Shown: positions 1 through 12,778 of the stretch, piece after piece
Layout: every line of letters begins with the position of its first letter
How positions within the stretch are numbered: position 1 is the stretch's first letter
Translations under genes and position numbers: made by a program
The notes under the pieces: model-generated
The model's input: only the letters and a program-made list of their open reading frames with translations
What the model was told of the DNA's origin: nothing
Databases searched by the model: none
NCBI GenBank assembly: GCA_033398695.1
Contig: CM065815.1
Coordinates: 100,592,501-100,656,500, forward strand
DNA length: 64,000 nt
Reading direction: 5' to 3'
Origin: Orobanche coerulescens
Taxonomy: Eukaryota > Streptophyta > Magnoliopsida > Lamiales > Orobanchaceae

Positions 1-1077
1 ATTGGATGCAATTTCAAGAACCAAGAAAATTGCCTCGGAATCACCTTTCACATCAAAACATTGGGAAGGCTCGTCTTTAAGCTCGGTATTATAAACAGGA
101 ACCACTGGGTAAATATAGCACCTTTCTTCATCTTTATCAAAAATAGGTGGTCCATCATAATTATGGATTTCATGAAGCATGGTCGTGTGGCATGGTGGTT
201 GTGAGACATGGGAAGCTGGATCTCGATCCGGTACTGTTGTTATAGCGACAATCAGGGCTGCCAAGACTGGGGAAGATGGCGGTGGCGGCACAGGTAAATT
301 GTCGTCATCCCATTGACAAGAACTGTCAAAAACTCCATCAATGGCGGTAGCCAAGTGAGACCAGAAGAAATCAAATTCCTCCATTTTAGTTCCAGAATCG
401 GTCTGGCTAGAATCAAGTTCCTCATCATTAACATATGTTGGTCCATCTTGGTCAAATTTGCCAACACAACCAACTGGCTTATGCTCAAAGTAGCAAGATC
501 CGGGTTCGTCAACTAGGGATACACGGCTCAACTCACCTTCTTCGTTGAATTGCTCCGTTGAAAACTCTGTCTCGTCTACTTCATTGAAAATGACCGTAGG
601 GACATTGTCTTCATCGAAAAAAGATTCTGCTGGGAATTCCTTGATGGAGGAAGACCTTAGATCGAATGCCGGTGGCGTGGCGTCGAAGGATTGGTGGTAA
701 GATGGGGATTTGAACCTTCGATTGAAATATTTTTTGAATTTAAGCCAATCTTGGATTTTAGGCTTACGTTATTGTGAACGGGACTGTTTCAATTTTTGCC
801 ACCAGACGGCGGCGCTACCGCGGAGACGCCTTGCCACCAACGAAATGCGGCGGTTGATCGGGGCAGCCTTGAAGTCCGAGTGCTCCTCACAAACACGAAG
901 CCAATCTATGCACGCATCTGGATTACTATCTCTGTGAAATTCCGGTATGCTGCGGAATTTGGCCAAGAAATCAATACCATTGGCATCGTCTCTGCGTCTT
1001 TCTTGCATACGTTGCTCCGGTAAGCCGTTTAGTGCGTCACGAAGTTTCATCAAGAAATTGAGATCGGAGAAATACAT
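1..1077 (-). pseudogene. Element A gag-like plus acidic-domain ORF (partial, one stop)
   Basis: This is the coding region of a non-autonomous LTR element read on the minus strand, starting at the ATG at 1077 and leaving the window at position 1. The first ~100 residues resemble the N-terminal part of the gag of the CRM-like elements here (MKLRDAL near the start, then a WWQKLK motif). A TAA at 769-771 interrupts the frame, which then stays open to the window edge. The downstream part is acidic and has no zinc knuckle, protease or RT. It carries EFPAE, IFNEV, GSCYFEH, CVG and DGPPIFD motifs, all with counterparts in element B at 4829-5851. It also has a proline run and a short hydrophobic stretch that B lacks. 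Function unknown; I infer a gag-derived structural protein. Confidence 0.7.
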
Positions 1078-1147
1078 AACAAGAATCAAGAGATAGTTTT
1101 GAACAAAAAAAAAAATCTTTGAAGAAATCGCCCAAGGAGATGACCCT

Positions 1148-1161
1148 GGGCTCCGATACCA
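1148..1161 (-). other. Primer-binding site of element A
   Basis: Reads TGGTATCGGAGCCC on the minus strand, four bases inside the LTR edge. This matches the usual plant initiator-tRNA-Met primer site with one A-to-G change. Confidence 0.8.
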
Positions 1162-1165
1162 CTTA

Positions 1166-2437
1166 TGATACGAATTATCCGGGGAGAGGTGGATACGTAT
1201 CGGTCGGAGTATATGTAGGAATATCGTAGCGGAAGTCTTTTTGCGAGTATGGGGTTTTTGGATGTATTTTGTGGGAGTAATATCGAATATAACAATAAAA
1301 ATATCGAACAAGAAGACTTGAACGATCAAGAACAAGAGTTTATCGAATTAGACCTATAACTCGATAAGGTGATTTCTTCCCAAGACCTATTGAGAATCAA
1401 TCGGATTAATACTCGAAAACGCGTCGAATAAAAATCAAGTTTCGGTAAAAATCATTTACCAATGATAGAAACACAAAGTGTATTCTTTCACATTCAACAT
1501 TCATAATACCTTCTATATTACAATGCTTATACAAGCTATATATAGCAAACCTCAAGTCTACCTAAAAGTTAAAGAAAATAATTCAAAGATTACAAAATCT
1601 TTGAATAATCAAAACAAATCAAATAAAATAAGAAAAAGAAACATACATCACAAAACAAAGAAACACAATCCCTAAAATAAGTAAAGAAAGGAAAAGAGAA
1701 GACAAAACACACAAAAATCAGCAATTAAAAAAAGTAGGCTGGCTGCCGGACACGGGCCGTGTCGCTTGACACGGCCGCGGCGCGCATCTCGCCGGCAGGA
1801 CTCGACCGTGTCCGATCGACACGGCCGCGCGCCGACAGTGGACGCAATGGCCGATCGTCCGACAGTGACTCGGCGCGATAGGACGTTGGCAGACTCGACA
1901 CGGCGCGGGCGCGCGACAGGACGTTCGGCAATGACTCGACCGTGCGAGCGACACGGTCGCGGCGTGACAAGGACGCCTCGACAATGACTGACCGACGCTG
2001 ACTCGGCATTGACTCGACCGTGTCCTCGGAGCACGGTCGGGCGCCCGACGCCATTTTCGGCATTTCTGGGCGAGTAGGACTGGACCGTGTCTCCTGGCAC
2101 GGTCGGGTTCGACCGACAGTGACCTTGGCATTTCCGGACGAGTACAGCACGGGCCGTGTCAGACGACACGGGCCGTGTCGGAAGACACGGCCGGGTTCGG
2201 TCGGCAGTGCTCGGCCATTTCCGGCAGGTGCGATATTTTCCGGCAGGCGAGATATTTTCCGGCAGGTTGGATATTTTCCGGCCGGTTGGACATTTTCCGG
2301 CAGGTTGGACATTCCTTTTACGTCTTATGTCCGTTTTCTCGCCTAAAAATGTAGTCGCACGTGCACGGTGCGTTGTAAGGCCTTTAACGTCGATTCTTGC
2401 TTCGGTTTCTTTATTCGGACTATTCAATTCCGTATCA
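1166..2437 (-). mobile_element. 5' LTR of element A
   Basis: A 1272-bp LTR with terminal inverted repeats TGATACG...CGTATCA, followed on the minus strand by a primer site. It shares its layout with the LTRs of B: a coding-like first ~120 bp with an LGEK motif, then a GC-rich hairpin block at about 1740-2290, then a TATA-like box (CTATATATAG at 1536-1545) and an AT-rich R-U5 half. The LTR interrupts a plus-strand copia LTR that resumes at 2438. Its 3' partner lies outside the window, so the target duplication cannot be checked. Confidence 0.85.
1740..2290 (-). repeat. GC-rich hairpin cluster in the LTR of A
   Basis: Many short inverted repeats with CCGTG arms, of the form CCGTGYC, 2-6 bases, GRCACGG, together with repeats of the CCGGCAGG type near 2215-2310. 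It lies upstream of the TATA-like box. The block is open in several frames on both strands, which reflects its composition and not genes. Confidence 0.75.
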
Positions 2438-3438
<1,001 letters not shown>

Positions 3439-3635
3439 TGATACGGAATTGAGTAGTCCAAATAAAGAAGACGGAGCAAGGATCAAAATAAACGGACTTA
3501 CAACGCGTCATGCACGTACGGCAACATTTTTAGGCGAGAAAACGGACACAAGCCGGAAAAAGACACAACCTGCCGGAAAATGTCATCGCCTGCCGGAAAA
3601 AGTCACGCCTGCCGGAAACTGCCGAGCACTGCCGA

Positions 3636-4045
3636 CCGAACTCGGCCGTGTCGTCCGGCACGGTCGAGTCTTGCTCGTCCGGAACAGCCAAGGTCGTTGT
3701 CAACCGAACCCGACCGTGCCAGGAGACACGGTCGAGTCCTACTCGCCCAAAACTACCGAAACCCACTGTCCAGACGCCCGACCGTGCTCCAGGACACGGT
3801 CGAGTCAATGCCGAGTCACTGTCGGTCGAGTCGCTGTCAGACGTCCTTGTCACGCCGCGACCGTGTCGCCTGGCACGGTCGAGTCATTGCCGAACGTCCC
3901 TGTCACGCCGCGCCCGTGCCGAGTCACTATCGGACGAGTCACTATCGGACGTCGTTGTCGCGCCGCGACCGTGTCAAGCGGACACGGTCGAGTCCCTGCC
4001 GGCCAGATGCGCGCCGCGGCCGTGTCAAGCGACACGGCCCGTGTC
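3636..4045 (+). repeat. Hairpin cluster in the 5' LTR of B
   Basis: At least six inverted repeats with CCGTG and CACGG arms separated by a few bases, at about 3648, 3711, 3780, 3866, 3969 and 4018. The corresponding block of the 3' LTR is about 6300-6710. Confidence 0.8.
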
Positions 4046-4260
4046 CGGCAGCCAGCCTACCTTTTTTAATTGCTGATTTTTGTGTGTTTTGTCTTCTCTT
4101 TTCCTTTCTTTACTTATTTTAGGGATTGTGTTCCCATATTTTGTCATTGATGTTTCTTGTTTGTATTTTATTTGATTTGTTTTGATTATTCAAGGATTTT
4201 ATAAATCTTTGAATTATTTTCTTTTTTTTGTTTGGTTCCTTAGACTTAGACTACATCCCC

Positions 4261-4269
4261 TATAAGTAG
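4261..4269 (+). promoter_or_regulatory. Putative TATA box of the B LTR
   Basis: TATAAGTAG downstream of the hairpin block, also present at 6922-6930 in the 3' LTR. The same motif occurs in the C LTRs. Predicted from position and motif only. Confidence 0.55.
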
Positions 4270-4688
4270 TCTTTGATTATCACTTGTAAGGATAGATTGT
4301 ATGATGAATTTGAATGTGAAAGAATACACTTTGTGTTTCTATCCTTGGTAAATGATTTTTACCGAAACTTGATTTTTATTCAACGCGTTTTCGAATATTA
4401 ATCCGAGTGATTCTCAATAGGTCTTGGGAAGAAATCACCTTATCGAATTATAGGTCTAATTCGATAAGCCCTTGTTCTTGATCGTACAGGTCTTCCTGAT
4501 CGATATTATCACTTTTCCGATATTACTTCTATTTTCCATTTGTTCGAATTTTCCTCGTCATATTCGATATTACATCACAAAATACATCCAAAAACACCAT
4601 ATTCGTAAAAAAGACTTCCGCTACAATATTCCTACATATACTCCGAACGATATGTATCCACATCTCCCCGGAGAATTCGTATCATAAG

Positions 4689-4702
4689 TGGTATCGGAGC
4701 CC
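4689..4702 (+). other. Primer-binding site of element B
   Basis: TGGTATCGGAGCCC four bases after the 5' LTR, of the initiator-tRNA-Met type. Confidence 0.85.
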
Positions 4703-4828
4703 AGGGTCATCTCCTTGGGCGATTTCTTCAAAGATTTTTTTTGTCGAAGGAAATATCTCTTGATTCTTGTCATCGGAAACCACACCTGAATTTCTTAATT
4801 CAGTTAAGGTTCTTGATCTTTCAACCAA

Positions 4829-5851
4829 ATGGAGTTCAATGATATTTATCTCTTGGCGATATTACGCGACGCATTACACAGCGTACCGGAGTTCATGGGA
4901 CATTCCGATCCAGAAGCAGGTGTTGATTGGCTCCACGTTTGTGAGGAGTTTTTCAACCACAATTCAATTCCAGTAGACCGCCGAGTCTCGTTGGCAACAA
5001 AACGCCTTCGTGGTCGCGCCTCGTCCTGGTGGCAGAAATTGAAAACCAGCTGCTTACACCAAGGTAAACCCAAACTTAGAGACTGGAACAAATTCATAAA
5101 ACACTTTACTCGGAAATTCATCCCCACAAATTCTCACCGCCACGATCCACCAATGATATCACACCGGAAATTGTAGAAGTTCAACGCCACCCCACCACCA
5201 ACCTTCGATCTAAGGTTTTTTCACATCACTGAGCGGCACAATGACGAATTTCCAGCAGAACCTTTTTCCTATGAAGACGATGCCCCTACAACCATTTTTA
5301 ATGAAGTAGAGGAGGCAAAGGAGACGACGCAATACAACAAAGAAGACGATTTGGTTAGTGCTTCCCTAATTGATGAACTTGGATCTTGCTATTATGAGCA
5401 TGAACCAATCAGTTGTGTTGGTCAAATTGACGAAAACGGAATTGATGGGCCGAATGAATTATTCACACAAGTCGGACCTTTTAAAGATGTGGAAGACAAA
5501 ATGGAGCTTGTTACTAAAATTGGTTGGTTGAAAGAAAACGACAATTTTGAGCCCAATTTTTATATCGACTCAGTTTCTGGTGATGGACTTATGGTCTTGG
5601 ATGATTACCAAATTGAGGTTAGTAAATTCTTTTGTGATGGGCCATTATTGGGGGAGTCCAATAATTTTAAAACGGAGAGTTGGTCAGATTGCGACGGACC
5701 GCCAACATTTGATGAGGAACCAATTGATGAAGAGGACTCCGCAATAAATTCTGTGTTTTCCATTTTTCATGGTGAACCCGATGTGGAATTATCAGTGTTT
5801 CCAATTCTGGATGATGAACCCGATGTGAAATTATCCATGCTTCACATTTAG
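4829..5851 (+). pseudogene. Element B gag-like plus acidic-domain ORF
   Basis: One frame of about 340 codons with a single TAG at 5174-5176. Residues 1-115 are gag-like: LRDAL near residue 12, a DPEAGVDW segment matching DPEAYLEW of the autonomous gags, ASSWWQKLK, then KFIKHF. There is no zinc knuckle. The remaining ~224 residues are strongly acidic. Near the middle is GSCYYEHEPISCVG, later DGPPTFDEE, and at the end two imperfect repeats around EPDVELS and EPDVKLS. Element A shares the arrangement but has its stop at a different codon, so the stop is not a fixed family feature. The start is the first ATG after the primer site. I do not recognise the acidic domain; it could be a captured host fragment or a diverged gag C-terminus. 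Confidence 0.75.
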
Positions 5852-6090
5852 GATGCCCGGTTAGAAGATGATTCATATCGTGATATCAGTATTACCTCGC
5901 AGAATAATTATTATTATTTCATTAATAATGATAGTTATTTATTTGGTGATTCCCTGAGATCCCCTATTACCTACCGTCTCAAGATTTTGGGCCATATACG
6001 CACTGCGGATATTTTCGAAATCAAGTACGTAGAGGTTTTAGCTATTTTATCTAGAAACGACGGGAGTTCGGAATTGAGGACAATTCCCTT
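5852..6090 (+). other. Element B 3' untranslated stretch
   Basis: Short non-coding stretch between the ORF stop and the polypurine tract. Its last ~50 bases keep a relic of the integrase C-terminus (ELRTIPFK). Confidence 0.5.
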
Positions 6091-6105
6091 TAAAGGGGGA
6101 GGGAA
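6091..6105 (+). other. Polypurine tract of element B
   Basis: TAAAGGGGGAGGGAA directly before the 3' LTR, in the position of a plus-strand primer. Confidence 0.85.
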
Positions 6106-7345
6106 TGATACGGAATTGACTAGTCCAAATAAAGAAGACGGAGCAAGGATCAAAATAAACGGACTTACAACGCGTCATGCACGTACGGCAACATTTTTAG
6201 GCGAGAAAACGGACACAAGCCGGAAAAAGACACAACCTGCCGGAAAATGTCATCGCCTGCCGGAAAAAGTCACGCCTGCCGGAATCGCGAGCACTGCCGA
6301 CCGAACTCGGCCGTGTCATCCGGCACGGTCGAGTCTTGCTCGTCCGGAATGCCTAAGGTCGCTTGCTGCCGAACCCGACCGTGCCAGGAGACACGGCCGA
6401 GTCCTATTCGCCCACAACTACCGAAACCCACTGCCCAGACGCCCGACCGTGCTCCAGGACACGGCCGAGTCAATGCCGAGTCACCGCCGGTCGAGTCGCC
6501 GTCGACGTCCTTGTCACGCCGCGACCGTGTCGCCCGGCACGGCCGAGTCATTGCCGAACGCCCTCGCCACGCGCGCCGTGCCGAAGTCACCGCTTGGACG
6601 AGTCATCGCCGGACGTCGTTAGCCGCGACCGGCCGTGTCAAGCGGACACGGTCGAGTCCCTCGCCGCCGATACAGCGCCGCGGCCGTGTCAGCGACACGG
6701 CCCGTGTCCCAAACACTTTACCTTTTTAATTGCCGATTTTTGTGTGTTTTGTCTTCTCTTTTCCTTTCTTTACTTATTTTAGGGATTGTGTTCCCATATT
6801 TTGTGATTGATGTTTCTTGTTTGTATTTTATTTGATTTGTTTTGATTATTCAAAGATTTTATAAATCTTTGAATTATTTTATTTTTTTTTGTTTGGTTCC
6901 TTAGACTTAGACTACATCCCCTATAAGTAGTCTTTGATTATCACTTGTAAGGATAGATTGTATGATGAATTTGAATGTGAAAGAATACACTTTGTGTTTC
7001 TATCCTTGGTAAATGATTTTTACCGAAACTTGATTTTTATTCGACGCGTTTTCGAATATTAATCCGATTGATTCTCAATAGGTCTTGGGAAGAAATCACC
7101 TTATCGAATTATAGGTCTAATTCGATAAACCCTTGTTCTTGATCGTACAGGTCTTCCTGATCGATATTATCACTTTTCCGATATTACTTCTATTTTCCAT
7201 TTGTTCGAATTTTCCTCGTCATATTCGATATTACATCATAAAATACATCCAAAAACACCATATTCGTAAAAAAGACTTCCGCTACAATATTCCTACATAT
7301 ACTCCGAACGATACGTATCCACCTCTCCCCGGAGAATTCGTATCA
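6106..7345 (+). mobile_element. 3' LTR of element B
   Basis: A 1240-bp partner of 3439-4684, followed by the AAGGG duplication. The frame of the preceding pol relic continues into it through the LGEK motif. The outer parts look almost identical to the 5' LTR; the hairpin block (about 6300-6710) has many substitutions and small indels. Confidence 0.92.
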
Positions 7346-7350
7346 AAGGG

Positions 7351-7492
7351 TGAGTTTCTATATCTCTGGTTGAATTCATTTATATATATTCGTATATACG
7401 TAGCTTGATCGATCCTCATAGGGATTCGGATCGAATTAATTTTCGGTTTACCGCTTCTGCTGGGCCTTCGATTTAGGCATCGAATCCCAACA
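7351..7492 (+). mobile_element. Ty1/copia LTR, plus strand, terminal segment
   Basis: Continues the LTR interrupted by B and ends CGAATCCCAACA, a typical copia LTR 3' end. No copia primer site follows, which fits a solo LTR or a later deletion. Confidence 0.65.
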
Positions 7493-7610
7493 TCGAACTG
7501 TTGCTATCAGTTCCTGTCAGTTCCTAACTGTGCTGTTCGATTCCTTTTGACTAAGTGTTGTTCGCTTCTGCTCGTGAAACAGCTCTACCGATAGAGATTT
7601 CGCATTAGTA
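7493..7610 (+). mobile_element. 3' end of a D-family LTR, plus strand
   Basis: Resembles the reverse complement of the first ~120 bases of the LTR at 11732: both share GAACTGTTGCTATCAGTTCC and a CCGATAGAGA...TTCGCAT end. The terminal CA is changed (CGCATTA). It may be the rest of an LTR into which the copia LTR was inserted. It abuts the satellite. Confidence 0.6.
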
Positions 7611-10600
7611 AAAGCTTAATCGGAGTTGTTATAGGCAATTTTGAGTACAAAAGGCTCGAATCTAATCAGTAAACCTGAGTCTTCATAGAGTTCCAACTCG
7701 AATGCATGTAACGTGGTCTTATATCCTATTAACAAGACTTGATCAAGAAATAAAGGCTTAATCGGAGTTATTATATCCAATCATAGCTAATTAATCAAGA
7801 AGTAAAGGCTTAATCGGAGTTTTTATAGCCAATTCTTAGTACAAAAGGCTCGAATGTAATGAATAAACCCGAGTTTTCATAGAGTTCCAACTCGAACGTA
7901 TGTAACGTGGTCTTATCTCTTATCAACAAGACTTAATCGAGAAGTAAATGCTTAATCAAAGCTATCATATCCAATCCTTCCTAATTAATCAAGAAGTAAA
8001 GGCTTAATCGGAGTTGTTATAGCCAATTCTTATACAAATTGCTCGAATCTAACCAATAGAACCGAGTTTTCATAGAATTCCAAATCGAATACATGCAACC
8101 TGGTCTTATCTCCTATTAACCGGACTTAGTCAATAAGTAAAGGCTTAATCAGAGCTGTTATAGCCAATTCTGAGCACAAAAGGCTCGAATCTAATCAATA
8201 AACCCGAGTTTTCATAGAGTTCCAACTCGAATGCATGTAATATGGTCTTATCTCCTATTAACAAGACTTAGTCGAGAAGAAAAGGCTTAATCAAGGGTAT
8301 TATAGCCAATTGTCAGTCCAAAAGGCTTGAATCTAATCAATAAACAAGAGTTTTCATAGAGTTCCGAATTGAATGCATTTAACGTGGTTTTATCTCCAAT
8401 TAACATGACTTCATCAAGAAGTAAAAGCTTAATCTAAGCTATTATAGTCAATTCTCAATATAAAATACTCGAATCTAATTAATAAACCTGAGTTTTCGTA
8501 GAGTTCTGACTCGAATATATGTAACATGATTTTATCTCCTATTAACAAGGATTATCGGCTTAATGTAGCAATAATAGCCAATCATTACTACAACAAGACT
8601 TAATCAAGAAGTAAAAGCTTAATCGGAGTTGTTATAGCCAATTCTAAGTAGAAAAGACTCAAATCTAATCAATTAACCTGAGTTTTCTTAGGGTTCCAAA
8701 TCGAATACATGTAACGTGGTCTTATATCTTATTACCAGGACTTAATCAATAAGTAAAGGCTTAATCGGATCTATTATAGCCATTTCTTATTACAACAAAA
8801 CTTAACCAAGAAGTAAACGCTTAATCAGAGCTGTTATACCAGTTCTCAATACAAAAGGTGAATCTAACTAGTAAGCCCGAGTTTTCATAGAGTTCCGACT
8901 CGAATACATGTAACGTGGTTTATCTCCTATTAACAAGACCTAATCAAAAAGTAACAGTTCAATCTAAGCTATTATAGTCAATTCTGAATACAAAATGCTC
9001 GAATCTTATGAATAACCCGAGTTTTCGTAGAGTTCCGACTCGCATACATGTAACATGGTTTTATCCTCTATTGACAAGAGTTAATCAATAAGTGAAGGCT
9101 TAATCGGAGCTATTAAAGTCAATCCTTGCTATAGGCAATTTTAATCAAGAAGTAAACGCTTAATCAGAGCTGTTATAGGCAATTTTGAGTACAAAAGGCT
9201 CGAATATAATCAATAAACCCGAGTTTTCATAGAGTTTCAACTCGAATGCATGTAACGTGGTCTTATATCCTATTAACAAGACTTGATCAAGAAATAAAGG
9301 CTTAATCGAAGCTATTATATCCAATCTTTGCTAATTAATCAAGAAGTAAAGGCTTAATCGGAGTTGTTATAGCCAATTCTTAGTACAAAAGGCTCGAATC
9401 TAATGAATAAACCCGAGTTTTCATAGAGTTCCAAATCGAATGCACGTGGTCTTATCTCTTATCAACAAGACTTAATCAAGAAGTAAATGCTTAATCAAAG
9501 CTATTATATCCAAGCCTTCCTAATTAATCAAGAAGTAAAGGCTAAATCGGAGTTGTTATAGCTAATTCTTAATACAAATGCTCGAATCTAACCAATAAAA
9601 CCGAGTTTTCATAGAGTTCCGACTTGAATACATGCAACCTGGTATTATCGCCTATTAACCAGACTTAGTCAGTAAGTAAAGGCTTAATTAGAGCTGTTAT
9701 AGCTAATTCTGAATACAAAAGGCTCGAATCTAATCAATAAACCCGAGTTTTCATAGAGTTCCAACTCGAGTGCATGTAACATGGTCTTATCTCCTATTAA
9801 CAAGACTTAGTCAAGAATAAAAGGCTTAATCAGAGGTATTATAGCCAATTGTCAGTCCAAAAGGCTTGAATTTAATCAATAAACAAGAGTTTTCATAGAG
9901 TTCCGAATCGAATGCATGTAACATGGTTTTATCTCCAATTAACATGACTTTATCAAGAAGTAAAAGCTTAATCTAAGCTATTATATCCAACTCTCAATAT
10001 AAAATGCTCGAATCTAATTAATAAACTTGAGTTTTCATAGAGTTCCGACTCGAATACATGTAACATGGTTTTTTCTCCTATTAACAAGACTTGTCGGCTT
10101 AATGGAGCAATAATAGTCAATCATTACTACAACAAGACTTAATCAAGAAATAAAAGCTTAATCGAAGTTGTTAAAGTCAATCCTTGCTATAGGCAATTTT
10201 AATCAAGAAGTAAACGCTTAATCAGAGCTGTTATAGGCAATTTTGAGTACAAAAGGCTCGAATATAATCAATAAACCCGAGTTTTCGTAGTTTCAACTCG
10301 AATGCATGTAACGTGGTCTTATATCCTATTAACAAGACTTGATCAAGAAATAAAGGCTTAATCGAAGCTATTATATCCAATCTTTGCTAATTAATCAAGA
10401 AGTAAAGGCTTAATCGGAGTTGTTATAGCCAATTCTTAGTACAAAAGGCTCGAATCTAATGAATAAACCCGAGTTTTCATAGAGTTCCAAATCGAATGCA
10501 CGTGGTCTTATCTCTTATCAACAAGACTTAATCAAGAAGTAAATGCTTAATCAAAGCTATTATATCCAAGCCTTCCTAATTAATCAAGAAGTAAAGGCTA

Positions 10601-11731
10601 AATCGGAGTTGTTATAGCTAATTCTTAATACAAATGCTCGAATCTAACCAATAAAACCGAGTTTTCATAGAGTTCCGACTTGAATACATGCAACCTGGTA
10701 TTATCTCCTATTAACCAGACTTAGTCAGTAAGTAAAGGCTTAATTAGAGCTGTTATAGCTAATTCTGAATACAAAAGGCTCGAATCTAATCAATAAACCC
10801 GAGTTTTCATAGAGTTCCAACTTGAGTGCATGTAACATGGTCTTATCTCCTATTAACAAGACTTAGTCAAGAATAAAAGGCTTAATCAGAGGTATTATAG
10901 CCAATTGCCAGTCCAAAAGGCTTGAATCTAATCAATAAACAAGAGTTTTCTTTGAGTTCCGAATCGAATGCATGTAACATGGTTTTATCTCCAATTAACA
11001 TGACTTTATCAAGAAGTAAAAGCTTAATCTAAGCTATTATATCCAACTCTCAATATAAAATGCTCGAATCTAATTAATAAACTTGAGTTTTCATAGAGTT
11101 CCGACTCGAATACATGTAACATGGTTTTTTCTCCTATTAACAAGACTTGTCGGCTTAATGGAGCAATAATAGCCAATCATTACTACAACAAGACTTAATC
11201 AAGAAGTAAAAGCTTAATCGGAGTTGTTATATCCAATTCTGAGTAGAAAAGGCTCAAATCTAATCAATTAATCCGAATTTTCATAGGGTTCCAAATCGAA
11301 TACATGTAACGTGGTCTTATATCTTATTACCAGGACTTGATCAATAAGTACAGGCTTAATCGGAGCTATTATAGCCATTCTTTGTTACAACAAGACTTAA
11401 TCAAGAAGTAAATGCTTAATCGGAGTTGTTATACCAGTTCTCAATACAAAAGGTGAATCTAACCAATAAGCCCGAGTTTTCATAGAGCTCCGACTCGAAT
11501 ACATGTAACGTGGTTTATCTCCTATTAACAAGACATAATAAAAAAGTAACAGTTTAATCTAAGCTATTATAGCCAATTCTGAATACAAAATGCCTCGAAT
11601 CTTATCAATAAACCCAAGTTTTCGTAGAGTTCCGACTCGAATACATGTAACATGGTTTTATTCTCTATTAACAAGATTTAATCAATAAGTAAAGGCTTAA
11701 TCGGAGCTATTAAAGTCAATCCTTGCTATAG
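7611..11731. repeat. Satellite array with higher-order repeat
   Basis: About 24 monomers, AT-rich and non-coding. The basic unit is ~141 bp (core GAGTTTTCATAGAGTTCC, then an ACGTGG/ACATGG site). Some units are followed by a ~50-bp internally deleted monomer, giving 190-200-bp steps. Anchor-to-anchor steps run 194, 193, 142, 142, 142, 190, 199, 140, 202, and the pattern then restarts, so the higher-order unit is ~1544 bp. The second copy (from about 9175) is only ~1058 bp, missing ~486 bp; the third (from about 10233) is nearly full length and is cut by the D LTR. Copies two and three look closest to each other. Confidence 0.9.
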
Positions 11732-12762
11732 TGATGCGAATTCTCTATCGGTACAGAGGAAGGCTGTTTTGACGAGCGGAAAGTGACAGGAACTGATAGC
11801 AACAGTTCACTACAGCAACCAGAATAGACAGCGGCATGCGCACAAAACAGGAACTGGTAACAATAGTTTGATACAGCAATAATGATACGTGTCAAGACAG
11901 GAACTGGCCGAGTGGAAATGACTTCAGAACAGGCAACTCCAAACAACGGCACTCGAAACAACAGGTTTCAGTCGGATGCAATTGGAAACAGGAAGCAAGT
12001 TTCGGACAACCAAATAGCAATTGATGTGAACTCCCGATCAGGTACAACCCTGTATCGAAAACAAGAGGAATGTCTTTTGCGAACAGGGAACAAGGATAAT
12101 AAGTTGAAGTATAGAACGAAATGTAAGAATTGTCTGAAGAGGGGGAGTTTTCTATCGAAACAGGACAGGAAACAGGTGTTTATCGAACTAGACCTATAAT
12201 CCGATAAGGTGATTTCTTTTCAAGACCTATTGAGAATTGGTCAGATTAAGATTCGAGACGCGACGAATAATAACCAAATTTTGGAAGGAAACTCGTCCAA
12301 TACTTTAAACAATACACATTGTATTTTTTTGATCCTTCAATAATGTCTTGATACAACCCGAATAAGACTACTTATAGGTAAGAGTAGCCTGACAAGATTA
12401 CTTAAAATATTAAAAGATAAGATCACATGATCTTAAAATAAAGACGATAATAAAAAGGTACTCCACGCTACTTGCAAACAAAAGGAATAAGGATGGGTTT
12501 TGTCTCCAAGGTGCTCTTATTTTCCACATGCAGGTCATGATTCATGCATTGCTTATAATAAAGGAATGGGATGAATTCTTTATTATCTTATCTTCACCAA
12601 CTTGGACCCAACATGATGCATTAAGTTATTCCCAGTTCGATCACCAAGGTTACTCCAGGTCTCGTAGATGTTTTCTCGCCTAAGTATGTAGGAGTATGTT
12701 CAAGGTGTTTTACGTCAATCCTCACTTCGTATTCTTCGCTTGGAGTAGTCGGTTTCATATCA
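11732..12762 (-). mobile_element. 3' LTR of element D
   Basis: A 1031-bp minus-strand LTR, from TGATATG at 12762 to CATCA at 11732, preceded on its strand by a polypurine tract and integrase C-terminus. A TATA-like box lies near 12371. The first bases encode the EYEVRID and YLGEKT motifs seen in other families. It ends inside the satellite: HOR copy one shows how the array would continue beyond the break, so D probably inserted into the array. Confidence 0.85.
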
Positions 12763-12778
12763 TTCCCCTCCTTCTTTA
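12763..12778 (-). other. Polypurine tract of element D
   Basis: Purine-rich on the minus strand (TAAAGAAGGAGGGGAA). It has one extra G compared with its relatives, which shifts the pol frame into a TGA at the LTR border. Confidence 0.75.

Larger units (their letters stand above)
3439..4684 (+). mobile_element. 5' LTR of element B
   Basis: A 1246-bp LTR starting TGATACGG and ending CGTATCA. The first ~120 bp are coding-like (LGEK motif), then comes a hairpin block (about 3636-4045), then a TATA-like box at 4261, then an AT-rich half. Compared with the 3' LTR, the mismatches I can see fall mainly in the hairpin block. Confidence 0.92.
3439..7345 (+). mobile_element. Element B: complete non-autonomous LTR retrotransposon
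   Basis: A 3907-bp element with LTRs 3439-4684 and 6106-7345, primer site, one gag-like ORF and polypurine tract, flanked by 5-bp direct repeats AAGGG (3434-3438 and 7346-7350). It lacks protease, RT, RNase H and integrase, so mobilisation must have been in trans, presumably by a CRM-like relative. The last internal bases still encode the ELRTIPFK motif found at the integrase C-terminus of the autonomous elements, which shows descent from such an element by internal replacement or deletion. It sits inside a copia LTR about 1 kb from element A, in the opposite orientation. Confidence 0.92.

Noticed and set aside
1672..2427. 251-residue Arg/Pro-rich ORF on the minus strand, and overlapping ORFs on both strands
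   Set aside because: It lies in the GC-rich hairpin part of the A LTR; most frames are open there because the composition has few stops. Only the first ~35 codons (LGEK part) have comparative support.
7611..11731. CRISPR or coding repeat interpretation of the long array
   Set aside because: Units are contiguous 141-bp monomers without unique spacers, and no frame stays open across them.
11882..12199. 105-residue plus-strand ORF
   Set aside because: It lies antisense in the D LTR, with no recognisable domain.
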